The position numbers were made by a program, and so were the translations under genes. A stretch of DNA of 14,174 bases from Aquifex sp964425585 (lineage in GTDB: Bacteria > Aquificota > Aquificia > Aquificales > Aquificaceae): NCBI GenBank assembly GCA_964425585.1, contig CAYRMG010000030.1, positions 1 through 14,174 of the forward strand, written 5' to 3'. The notes beneath the pieces are model-generated. The model saw only the letters and a program-made list of their open reading frames with translations. It searched no databases and had not been told where the DNA came from. How positions within the stretch are numbered: position 1 is the first letter of the stretch; every line of letters begins with the position of its first letter. Positions 7,238 through 13,603 of this stretch are shown piece after piece.

Positions 7238-7746
7238 CAGGATTTTTCTTTAAGGAGCTTTTTATATTTCTCAAGTGCCATCCTCCTCCTCCATCCCTTC
7301 AGCCTATCTACGAAGGTTATACCCTTCAGGTGGTCAAGCTCGTGCTGGAAAACTATTGCGGGAAAACCTTCAAGCGTAAGCTCAACGGGCTCCCCGTGTT
7401 CGTTAAGCGCTTTTATCTTAACCTTTTCATACCTCTCAACATCAACACTAAGTCCAGGAAAGGAAAGACATCCTTCCTTATACTTTATCTTTCCCTCACC
7501 GCTTTCAATCTCAGGATTTATCAAAACGAGCTTTATCGGAGGAGCGTCCTCCTTAGGAGAGGTGTCTATAACCATAACGCTTAGGGGAACACCGATTTGG
7601 TTGGCGGCAAGTCCCACGCCCTCTGCGTTATACATCGTATCAAACATATCCCTTATGAGTTCCTTTACCTCTTTATCTATTACATCAATCTTTTGGGTGG
7701 GTTTTTTCAGTATCTCGTTCGGGTATATAACGATATCCCTTACCAT
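7237..7746 (-). CDS. def: Peptide deformylase
   Basis: Deformylase removes the formyl group from the N-terminal methionine of nascent proteins at the ribosome. The 169-residue protein carries all three active-site motifs: GVGLAANQ (43-50), EGCLS (91-95, metal ligand C93) and the HELDH zinc/iron motif (H135, catalytic E136, H139). A basic C-terminal tail follows (GWRRRMALEKYKKLLKEK), a region that in other deformylases helps ribosome contact. The start ATG at 7746 has no Shine-Dalgarno and lies 18 bp from the divergent kinase start, with an AT-rich core only 4 nt upstream, suggesting a leaderless message. def opens the operon that continues into the 176-residue gene, aroA and the pepQ-like gene. 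The usual partner fmt is not present here. Confidence 0.97.
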   Translation of the reverse strand: MVRDIVIYPNEILKKPTQKIDVIDKEVKELIRDMFDTMYNAEGVGLAANQIGVPLSVMVIDTSPKEDAPPIKLVLINPEIESGEGKIKYKEGCLSFPGLSVDVERYEKVKIKALNEHGEPVELTLEGFPAIVFQHELDHLKGITFVDRLKGWRRRMALEKYKKLLKEKS

Positions 7747-7764
7747 TCTTATTAAATATATGCT
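7747..7764. promoter_or_regulatory. Divergent def/kinase start region with AT-rich core
   Basis: Eighteen base pairs separate the two ATGs. They hold ATTAAATATAT (7751-7761), 4 nt from the def ATG and 3 nt from the kinase ATG. This is nearly the same core, at nearly the same distances, as in the proA/holB gap. TATATT (def side) and TAAATA (kinase side) could be -10 boxes. I find no convincing -35 on either side and no Shine-Dalgarno. Promoter function and leaderless initiation are inferred. Confidence 0.45.
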
Positions 7765-8343
7765 ATGAGGTTTGAGGACTTCAAAAGATTGCTTACGGAA
7801 GTTGAAGAGCTGGGAGAGGGCTGGAGGGGAAAGGTTTATAAAGCTATATACAACGGGAAGAGGGTCACGGTAAAGGTGGCAAAATCTCCCGAAAAGATAA
7901 AAGCCATTCAGAAGGAGGCTGATATTCTTGAAAAACTAAAAGGCTTTGAGGGCTTTCCCCAGATTATTACAAAAGGTGAGGATTTCTTTCTTTACGAGTT
8001 CATAGAGGGAAAACCTTACGGAAAGCTTAAATTAAACGAAGAGGAGAAGAAGCGTATCTTAAGAGAAGTCCTGGAAAAAGCTTATACACTTGATAAGTTA
8101 GGAATAAACAGGGACGAGTTCAGCGATATAAGGAAAAACGTGCTCGTAGACGAAAAGGGAAAAGTTTACGTGATAGACTTTGATAGGGGAACATTCAAAA
8201 AAAATCCCTCAAACGTGAGACAATTTCTCCAGATACTGAGAAGAGAAGGCTTTATATCCCGTGAGGAAGCCATAGAGCTCGGAAAGAGATATAAGGAAAA
8301 TCCCGATGAAGTAATTCAAGAGATAAGGAAACTTCTCACTTAA
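7765..8343 (+). CDS. Minimal protein-kinase-like protein (COG2112-type, predicted)
   Basis: This 192-residue protein has a stripped-down kinase fold: a glycine-rich loop G17-x-G19-x2-G22, an invariant-type lysine K37 in VTVKVAK, a helix-C glutamate candidate E51, a hinge-like LYEFIEGKPYG (76-86), an N125-V-L-V segment and the metal-binding D138-F-D140 that replaces DFG. The canonical HRD catalytic loop is not obvious. The matching stretch is GINRDEFSDIRKN (113-125), where D117, E118 or D121 might serve as base. About 250 residues is normal for a kinase domain, so most of the C-lobe is missing. It resembles the small predicted kinases I know mainly from archaea. The gene stands alone: head to head with def, with its stop overlapping the convergent dut stop by 8 nt. 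Substrate is unknown, and it could be an RNA or small-molecule kinase or inactive. Confidence 0.8.
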   Translation: MRFEDFKRLLTEVEELGEGWRGKVYKAIYNGKRVTVKVAKSPEKIKAIQKEADILEKLKGFEGFPQIITKGEDFFLYEFIEGKPYGKLKLNEEEKKRILREVLEKAYTLDKLGINRDEFSDIRKNVLVDEKGKVYVIDFDRGTFKKNPSNVRQFLQILRREGFISREEAIELGKRYKENPDEVIQEIRKLLT

Positions 8344-8788
8344 TACCCGTGCTTCCGAAACCTCCCTCTCCCCTCTCGGTCGGAGAAACTTCTTCAACTT
8401 CAACAACATCAACCCTTTGAACGGGGGCTATGACGAGCTGAGCTATCCTTTCACCTCTCTCTATCACCACCTCTTCGCTTCCGAGGTTTATAAGAATTAC
8501 TTTCACCTCTCCCCTGTAGTCCGCATCTATTGTGCCCGGAGCGTTCAGAACGGTAAGACCTTTCTTAAGAGCCAAACCGCTTCTCGGTCTTACTTGTCCT
8601 TCAAAACCCTCCGGTATCTCAATAATGAGCCCCGTGGGTATAACAACCCTTTCAAAAGGCTTTATCTTTACGGGTTTATCTATTGCTGCCCTGAGGTCAA
8701 GCCCCGAGGAGTGCGGAGTTGCATACGAAGGAAGGGGAAGGTCTCTCGCGTGAGGAAGTTTTTTTACTTTAAGTAAAACCCTGTTCAT
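8336..8788 (-). CDS. dut: dUTP diphosphatase (trimeric dUTPase)
   Basis: dUTPase hydrolyses dUTP to dUMP and pyrophosphate, keeping uracil out of DNA and feeding thymidylate synthesis. The 150-residue length fits the homotrimeric family. All five motifs are present in order: SSGLDLRAA (27-35), PRSGLALKKG (68-77), GTIDADYRGEV (85-95, catalytic D90), GERIAQLVI (112-120) and the C-terminal arm RGEGGFGSTG (139-148) that closes over the substrate. The ATG overlaps the pnp stop in an ATGA junction with no separate Shine-Dalgarno, so its translation should be coupled to pnp. It is the last gene of the rpsO-pnp-dut operon. Its 3' end overlaps that of the convergent kinase gene by 8 nt, leaving no room for a terminator between them. 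Confidence 0.97.
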   Translation of the reverse strand: MNRVLLKVKKLPHARDLPLPSYATPHSSGLDLRAAIDKPVKIKPFERVVIPTGLIIEIPEGFEGQVRPRSGLALKKGLTVLNAPGTIDADYRGEVKVILINLGSEEVVIERGERIAQLVIAPVQRVDVVEVEEVSPTERGEGGFGSTGIK

Positions 8789-11100
8789 ATTTCTGTAAAG
8801 CGCGGTCTTCCCTGCTCGTCCAAGTCAAGAACCCTAACCTTTACCTCCTGACCCACCTTGTAACGTTGTCTCGCATCCCTTACCTTTTCCTTCATCTTTG
8901 AAACGTGAAGAAGTCCGGTTTTTCCGGGAGCGTATTCTATGAAAGCTCCGTAAGGTTCTACTCTCACAACCTTTCCTTTAACCACCTGATTGGGCTTTAA
9001 GGTCTCACACTTTTCTCCGTCCTCAATACCTATAGTTGTAAACCTTGGTCTTCCGAGTTCGTCCAGGTCAAGAACCTTAACCTTTATCTGCTCGCCGACC
9101 TTATACCTTTCCGTTGCACTTTTGACGGGTTCTGCCATCTTTGATACATGGAGAAGGCCTATCTTACCCGGCCACAGCTCCACGAATACCCCGTAAGGTT
9201 CTACCCTCGTTATTGTTCCCTCGTAAACCGCTCCGACTTCTACCTCCCTTACTATGTCCTCTACCATCTTTTTAGCTTTATCAAGGTCTCCCTCAGGGTA
9301 TACAAAGAGGTAAACTTTACCCTGCTCTCCTACCCATACCTTAACACCCGTCTCATCGTAAATCTTCTTAACCGTTGAACCGCCGGGTCCTATTATCAGG
9401 GGAGCTTTTTCTTCCGGAACCGTGATTACTTCAACCCTCGGTGTGTAGGGATTCGGCTCCTTTCTCGGTTCGGGTATGGCTTCATACATCTTCTCAAGTA
9501 TGTATAACCTTCCCTCCCTTGCCTGCAGAAGGGCATCAAGCATTATCTCCTTCGTTATTCCCTTTACCTTTATATCCATTTGAACCGAAGTTATTCCGTC
9601 CCTTGTTCCCGCAACCTTAAAGTCCATATCCCCGAGGTGGTCCTCATCTCCCAAGATATCCGAAAGTATTACGTATCTATCCTTTTCAAGGATTAAGCCC
9701 ATCGCTATTCCGGCTACGTGCTTGTTGTCCTTTACGGGAACCCCTGCATCAAATAATGCCAAAGATGCACCGCATACGGTTGCCATTGAAGTTGAACCGT
9801 TTGACTCAAGAATATCCGAAACCACACGAATTATAAAGGGATACTCATCTTCCGGTGGAAGCAATGGCTCTATGGCTCTTTCCGCAAGGGCACCGTGTCC
9901 TATTTCCCTTCTTCTCGGCGGGCCCCAAGGTTTTGCTTCACCTACCGAGAAGGGGGGCATACTGTAGTGAAGCATAAATCTCTTAAAAACCTCCCCTTCC
10001 GATATGGTTTCAATTATTAAGGCTTCATCGGGCGTTCCCAGCGTTACCGTTACGTAAGCCTGGGTCTGGCCGCGGGTAAATATTGCATTTCCGTGAGGTC
10101 TTTCAAAAGGATGAACCTCTATCCATATAGGTCTTATCTCATCGGGCTTCCTTCCGTCTATTCTTACGCCTTCTCTCAGGATTTTCTCTCTCATTAACCT
10201 GCTTTCAAGCTTTTTGTAGAAATACTTAACGTTAAACTGAAGGTCCTCGGGAATCTGATGAACCTCTATAAATTCCTCAACAATCTTATCAAGGGTGTCA
10301 TATCTCTCCTTTTTGTCTCTTATCTTAAAGGCTTCAAGAATCTTCGGAGTGCACTCTTCTTCAAGGGCTTTTAGTATATCCTCGGGAAGTTCAAGCTTCT
10401 CGTATTCAAACTTCGGTTTTCCTACCTTTTCCCTCAATCTCTCTTGAGCCTCTATTACTTCCTTTATCGCATCAAGACCGAAAAATAGGGCTTCCGCCAA
10501 AACCTCTTCGGGAATCTCTTTTCCTCCCCCTTCAACCATTACTATCGCATCTTTCGTTCCCGCCATTACTATTTCAAGGTCCGCCTCTTTTCTCTGCTCG
10601 TAGGTCGGATTAGCAACAAACTCGCCGTTTATTCTACATACCCTTACACCTGCAATGGGGCCCTCAAAGGGTATCCTTGATATATGAAGAGCGGCAGAAG
10701 CACCCGTTATAGCAAGAACATCGGGGTCATACTTGTCGTCCGCAGAAAGGGTAAGAGCCGTTATTATTACATCGTGAAAGAACCCTTCGGGGAAAAGGGG
10801 TCTTATCGGTCTATCTATTACACGGGAGACCAGAATTTCCCTATCCGTGGGTTTTCCCTCTCTTTTTGAAAAACCTCCGGGTATTCTCCCGTATGCGGAG
10901 GCTCTTTCCCTGTAATCAACTGCCAGGGGTGTAAAATCAACTTCAGTGTTCTTCTCTTCCGACATAACGGCGGTAACGAGAACCGCCGTTCCGCCTTGTT
11001 TTACAACTACGGAACCGTCCGTAAGTTTAGCGTAATGCCCGGTCTCAATAATAATCGGTTCTTCTGAATTTCCTATCCGTGCTCTTTCCTCCACCTTCAT
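8785..11100 (-). CDS. pnp: Polyribonucleotide nucleotidyltransferase (PNPase) with two S1 domains
   Basis: PNPase degrades RNA 3' to 5' phosphorolytically and can also add tails. The 771-residue protein shows the first RNase PH domain (about 10-150), a helical linker (about 200-305), the catalytic second RNase PH domain (about 310-545) with PPFSVGEAKPWGPPRRREIG (382-401), SNGSTSMATVCG (433-444) and DEDHLGDMDFKVAGT (485-499, including D491 and D493), and a KH domain with I-I-G-P-G-G (569-574). Unusually, two S1 domains follow (about 622-691 and 706-771) instead of one, and the protein ends directly after the second. The usual length is about 700-720, and the extra S1 accounts for the difference. 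The ATG lies 2 nt after the rpsO stop, the classic rpsO-pnp pairing, and the stop overlaps dut. Confidence 0.97.
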   Translation of the reverse strand: MKVEERARIGNSEEPIIIETGHYAKLTDGSVVVKQGGTAVLVTAVMSEEKNTEVDFTPLAVDYRERASAYGRIPGGFSKREGKPTDREILVSRVIDRPIRPLFPEGFFHDVIITALTLSADDKYDPDVLAITGASAALHISRIPFEGPIAGVRVCRINGEFVANPTYEQRKEADLEIVMAGTKDAIVMVEGGGKEIPEEVLAEALFFGLDAIKEVIEAQERLREKVGKPKFEYEKLELPEDILKALEEECTPKILEAFKIRDKKERYDTLDKIVEEFIEVHQIPEDLQFNVKYFYKKLESRLMREKILREGVRIDGRKPDEIRPIWIEVHPFERPHGNAIFTRGQTQAYVTVTLGTPDEALIIETISEGEVFKRFMLHYSMPPFSVGEAKPWGPPRRREIGHGALAERAIEPLLPPEDEYPFIIRVVSDILESNGSTSMATVCGASLALFDAGVPVKDNKHVAGIAMGLILEKDRYVILSDILGDEDHLGDMDFKVAGTRDGITSVQMDIKVKGITKEIMLDALLQAREGRLYILEKMYEAIPEPRKEPNPYTPRVEVITVPEEKAPLIIGPGGSTVKKIYDETGVKVWVGEQGKVYLFVYPEGDLDKAKKMVEDIVREVEVGAVYEGTITRVEPYGVFVELWPGKIGLLHVSKMAEPVKSATERYKVGEQIKVKVLDLDELGRPRFTTIGIEDGEKCETLKPNQVVKGKVVRVEPYGAFIEYAPGKTGLLHVSKMKEKVRDARQRYKVGQEVKVRVLDLDEQGRPRFTEI
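8788..8985 (-). repeat. Second (C-terminal) S1 domain copy in pnp
   Basis: This codes for residues about 706-771 of PNPase. It contains RVEPYG, PGK, GLLHVSKM, RYKVG, VLDLDE and GRPRFT, all also present in the first copy. Over 58 aligned residues I count 41 identities by eye. The nucleotide sequences are also clearly related but diverged. Confidence 0.88.
9028..9237 (-). repeat. First S1 domain copy in pnp
   Basis: This codes for residues about 622-691 of PNPase, directly after the KH domain, where the single S1 domain of ordinary PNPase sits. It shares long identical blocks with the second copy. A linker of about 14 residues (TIGIEDGEKCETLKPNQ region) joins the two. Confidence 0.88.
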
Positions 11101-11102
11101 CT

Positions 11103-11375
11103 TTACTTAACCTTCAAGTTGAGCTTCTGAATAACCTCCAGGTATTTTGCATAATCCTTTTCCCTCAAGTATTCAAGAAGTTTTCTCCTTTTGTTAACCA
11201 TTCCGATAAGTCCCCTCCTTGAGTGTATATCCTTCTTGTGTTTTTTCAGATGTTCCGTTAACCTGTTTATCCTCTCGGTAAGGATTGCAATCTGAACCTC
11301 GGGAGAACCCGTGTCATTTTCATGTCTCTGGTATTCCCTTATGAGGTTCCATTTGACATCTTTCGGCAAAACCAT
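11103..11375 (-). CDS. rpsO: 30S ribosomal protein S15
   Basis: S15 is a primary 16S rRNA-binding protein of the small subunit, binding the central domain and helping the platform assemble. The 90-residue product starts MVLPKDVKWNLIREYQRHEN and contains the family-typical DTGSPEVQIA, HLKKHKKDIHSRRGL and MVNKRRKLLEYL stretches. Length is normal (about 88-90). The ATG at 11375 is chosen because it gives the standard N-terminus and has GGAGGT (11391-11386) 10 nt upstream. The frame is open further upstream into the antisense of the tRNA, which is spurious. pnp begins 2 nt after the stop. S15 represses its own mRNA in several bacteria. The leader of at most about 100 nt could host such control, but I see no clear structure. 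Confidence 0.97.
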   Translation of the reverse strand: MVLPKDVKWNLIREYQRHENDTGSPEVQIAILTERINRLTEHLKKHKKDIHSRRGLIGMVNKRRKLLEYLREKDYAKYLEVIQKLNLKVK

Positions 11376-11385
11376 TTTTTCCCTT

Positions 11386-11391
11386 ACCTCC
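11386..11391 (-). promoter_or_regulatory. rpsO Shine-Dalgarno
   Basis: The minus strand reads GGAGGT, followed by a purine-rich 10-nt spacer and the ATG at 11375. It fixes the S15 start and excludes the longer open frame. Confidence 0.75.
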
Positions 11392-11399
11392 GTTAAAGT

Positions 11400-11428
11400 A
11401 TTTAAGGCAATAAAATATTTTAATACAA
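11400..11428 (-). promoter_or_regulatory. Candidate rpsO-pnp-dut promoter
   Basis: On the minus strand a weak TTGTAT (11428-11423) and TTAAAT (11405-11400) are separated by 17 nt, placing the start point just upstream of the rpsO Shine-Dalgarno. Both boxes are poor matches in very AT-rich sequence, so this is only the best candidate in the gap between rpsO and the tRNA. Confidence 0.35.
11411..11422. repeat. 12-bp perfect palindrome between divergent rpsO and tRNA units
   Basis: TAAAATATTTTA reads the same on both strands. It lies inside the candidate rpsO promoter spacer and upstream of the tRNA promoter. It could be an operator, or a chance product of local AT richness. Confidence 0.4.
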
Positions 11429-11437
11429 ATTCTCTTC

Positions 11438-11466
11438 TTGAATTCCTATCTCGTATCCGATAAATT
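11438..11466 (+). promoter_or_regulatory. Candidate promoter of tRNA-Thr/recN/smpB
   Basis: TTGAAT (11438-11443), a 17-nt spacer and TAAATT (11461-11466) lie just before the tRNA. A start about 7 nt downstream would give only a few 5' leader bases before the mature tRNA at 11477. Spacing is ideal and box quality moderate. Confidence 0.5.
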
Positions 11467-11476
11467 TTAATAATTA

Positions 11477-11548
11477 GCCGGCGTAGCTCAGCGGTAGAGC
11501 GCGGGCTTCGTAAGCCTGAGGTCGTGGGTTCGAATCCCACCGCCGGCT
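11477..11548 (+). tRNA. trnT: tRNA-Thr (anticodon CGT)
   Basis: The gene folds as a full cloverleaf: acceptor GCCGGCG (11477-11483) with CGCCGGC (11541-11547), D stem GCTC/GAGC around a 7-nt loop AGCGGTA, anticodon stem CGGGC/GCCTG with loop TTCGTAA and anticodon CGT (11509-11511), a 5-nt variable loop AGGTC, and T arm GTGGG/CCCAC with loop TTCGAAT. It therefore reads the threonine codon ACG. The discriminator position is T (11548). CCA is not encoded, so the end must be added after transcription. The recN start codon lies only 7 nt downstream, so the tRNA is probably processed out of a tRNA-recN transcript. Confidence 0.96.
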
Positions 11549-11555
11549 TTTTCCT

Positions 11556-13151
11556 ATGATTGGAAGGCTATATATAAAAAACTTCTTTCTTATAAGAGAA
11601 GCGGAAATCATATTCGGGGAAGGTCTAAACGTTATAACGGGAGAAACGGGGACGGGAAAATCCATGACTATATCAGCCCTTTCCTTTCTCATGGGAGCTC
11701 CCGGAAACTATCCCGAGGGTGCCGCGGTAGAGGTAGAACTTCTCGGAGATGAAGAGATAATCCTCAGGAGAGAAATAAAAAAAGGAAGAAGCAGATACTT
11801 TTTAAACGGAAGAGGAACAACCAAGAACGTTGTATCTCAAATATTGAAGAACAGAATATCCATACAAGGACAAAACGAGTTTATAAACCTTCTTAAAACC
11901 GATTTTCTGAGGAAGGTTCTTGACACATATGCAAATATAGACATAAAGGAGCTTGAGAATAGTTATTTTCTCTGGAAAAAAAAGGAAAAAGAGCTTGAAG
12001 AATTTTTGAAAAAGAGAGAAGAACTTATAAAGGACAGGGATTACCTTGAGTTTAGGATAAAAGAGCTTGAGGACGTAGGGGTAAATCCGAAAGAGTATGA
12101 GGAACTTAAAGAAAAAGAGAGGAAAATAAAAGCATTTCAGAAAGTAGCGGAAGCCCTTTCAAAAAGTATAGGTATACTTTACGAAGGAGAATACTCCGTT
12201 TATACAAGTCTGGGACAAGTTGCGAAAGAACTATCAAGGATTTCCGATATATCCGAAGACTTCCAAAGATTGGAGGAAAGAATAAGACAGATGACCGAAG
12301 AGGTTTATGAAATTTATACCGCTTTAATTGATAAATTTCCGAATTTTGACCAATCGGAACTTGAACTTATCAATGAAAAACTCTACAAAATTCAAAGACT
12401 TGAAGAAAAATACAGGAAACCCTTTACGCAGATATATAAAGAAGTTGAAAGAATGAAGGAAGAACTCCGAGATACAAATCTTGAATCTATTGAAGAAACG
12501 TTAAAAAAAGAAACAGAAGTCCTAAGGGAAAGATACTTCAGGATAGCACAAAATGTATCAAGAATAAGAAAAGAAAAGGCTAAAGAGCTTGAAAGAAAAC
12601 TTGAAAAAATACTGAGAGAGCTAAACCTGAAGGAAGCCAAGCTTAAATTTTCCATAGAGAAAACAGTTCCCTCAAGACACGGCACGGATAAAGTTGAGCT
12701 TCTTTTTTCCTCTTACGGAAAAGATTTAAAACCCATTAGGGAAATAGCATCGGGAGGAGAACTTTCAAGATTATTTCTTGCGCTTTCAACCGTTCTCCCC
12801 GCAAGCGAAACTTACGTATTTGACGAAATAGATACGGGGATAAGCGGTGAAACCTCCGTAAAAGTTGCTAAATTTCTGAAAGAATTATCTAAAAAAATGC
12901 AAATTATAGTGATAACTCACTCAGCTCCCTTATGTGCAGCAGGAGACCATAACTATAGAACCGAGAAGAAAGTTGTTAACGGAATTGCGGAAATAGAAAT
13001 AAGAGAGTTAAACGAGAAAGAAAAAATAGAGGAAGTCGCTCGGCTCATAGGAATAAAAAACGAAAAAACAATAGAAGGTGCAAAGGAACTTTTAAAGCTT
13101 TTTAAAGGAAATGAGATAAATTACTTAAGATGGGAAAAGGTGAAAAAATAA
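11556..13151 (+). CDS. recN: DNA repair protein RecN (SMC-like ATPase)
   Basis: RecN is an SMC-like ATPase that acts early in recombinational repair of double-strand breaks. The 531-residue protein starts with the canonical N-terminus and Walker A GETGTGKS (29-36). A Q-loop-like ISIQGQNEF (101-109) and a long coiled coil (about 130-360, interrupted near 200-260) follow, then the signature ASGGELSR (398-405), Walker B TYVFDEID (419-426), D-loop GISGET (428-433), ITHSAPLCAAGDH (453-465) and the C-terminal ARLIG segment. Length is close to the usual 550. The ATG is 7 nt after the tRNA 3' end. There is no Shine-Dalgarno, and the intervening bases are pyrimidine-rich. The family N-terminus makes a later start unlikely. 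It overlaps smpB by 22 nt. Confidence 0.96.
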   Translation: MIGRLYIKNFFLIREAEIIFGEGLNVITGETGTGKSMTISALSFLMGAPGNYPEGAAVEVELLGDEEIILRREIKKGRSRYFLNGRGTTKNVVSQILKNRISIQGQNEFINLLKTDFLRKVLDTYANIDIKELENSYFLWKKKEKELEEFLKKREELIKDRDYLEFRIKELEDVGVNPKEYEELKEKERKIKAFQKVAEALSKSIGILYEGEYSVYTSLGQVAKELSRISDISEDFQRLEERIRQMTEEVYEIYTALIDKFPNFDQSELELINEKLYKIQRLEEKYRKPFTQIYKEVERMKEELRDTNLESIEETLKKETEVLRERYFRIAQNVSRIRKEKAKELERKLEKILRELNLKEAKLKFSIEKTVPSRHGTDKVELLFSSYGKDLKPIREIASGGELSRLFLALSTVLPASETYVFDEIDTGISGETSVKVAKFLKELSKKMQIIVITHSAPLCAAGDHNYRTEKKVVNGIAEIEIRELNEKEKIEEVARLIGIKNEKTIEGAKELLKLFKGNEINYLRWEKVKK

Positions 13152-13603
13152 TCCCCATAGCGGAAAACAAGGAGGCAAAACAAAAGTATGAAATCCTTGA
13201 AACCTACGAAGCGGGTATAGTCCTTAAAGGTTCCGAGGTAAAATCCCTAAGGAATAAAGGAACCGTATCCTTCAAAGACAGCTTCGTGAGAGTAGAACAG
13301 GGAGAAGCTTGGCTTTATAACCTTTACATAGCCCCCTACAAACATGCAACTATAGAAAACCACGACCCCCTAAGGAAAAGAAAACTTCTCCTCCATAAGA
13401 GGGAAATCCTCAGGCTTGCGGGAAAAGTTCAGGAAAAAGGGCTTACGATAATTCCCCTAAAGCTCTATTGGAAAAACAACAAGGTTAAGGTTCTAATAGC
13501 CCTTGCAAAAGGTAAGAAGCTTCACGACAGAAGAAGAGAGCTGAAAGAAAAGGCTATAAAAAGGGAACTTGAAAGGGAGTTCAAAGGTAAAATACACCTT
13601 TAA
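13130..13603 (+). CDS. smpB: SsrA-binding protein SmpB (trans-translation)
   Basis: SmpB binds the tRNA-like part of tmRNA and brings it to stalled ribosomes, so that the incomplete protein is tagged and the ribosome freed. The 157-residue product has the family core: AENKEAKQKYEI, AGIVLKGSEVKSLR, SFKDSFVRV, PYKHATIENHDPLRKRKLLLH and the basic C-terminal tail (KGKKLHDRRRELKEKAIKRE) that enters the mRNA channel. Length is standard. The ATG at 13130 lies within the last 22 nt of recN with no good Shine-Dalgarno, so translation is likely coupled. The stop overlaps the next start by one base (TAATG). The partner tmRNA gene (ssrA) is not visible in the window. Confidence 0.97.
   Translation: MGKGEKIIPIAENKEAKQKYEILETYEAGIVLKGSEVKSLRNKGTVSFKDSFVRVEQGEAWLYNLYIAPYKHATIENHDPLRKRKLLLHKREILRLAGKVQEKGLTIIPLKLYWKNNKVKVLIALAKGKKLHDRRRELKEKAIKRELEREFKGKIHL
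13583..13601 (+). repeat. Small inverted repeat at the smpB/UPF0114 junction
   Basis: AAAGGT (13583-13588) and ACCTTT (13596-13601) form a perfect 6-bp inverted repeat with a 7-nt loop, ending two bases before the downstream start codon. The AAGG half is the only Shine-Dalgarno-like sequence for the next gene and would be hidden in the hairpin. The stem is weak at high temperature. Confidence 0.4.

Noticed and set aside
7760..7768. ATG CTA TGA mini-frame overlapping the kinase start
   Set aside because: A two-codon frame in AT-rich sequence is easily produced by chance, and no ribosome site precedes it.
10684..10869. Plus-strand frame antisense to pnp
   Set aside because: It is a short shadow of the PNPase frame with no family features or start signals.
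11103..11540. A 145-residue version of S15 extending upstream through the tRNA
   Set aside because: The extra N-terminus is antisense tRNA read as protein (the familiar GFEPTTSGLRS type). The normal S15 start at 11375 has a GGAGGT site.
11547..11552. C plus T run after the tRNA as an intrinsic terminator
   Set aside because: The T run is only five bases and the only hairpin is the tRNA itself. The recN start 3 nt later makes read-through more likely.
11474..11692. Minus-strand frame ending WDSNPRPQAYEARALPLSYAG across tRNA and recN
   Set aside because: The peptide is the well-known spurious antisense-tRNA product, and the rest is antisense to recN.
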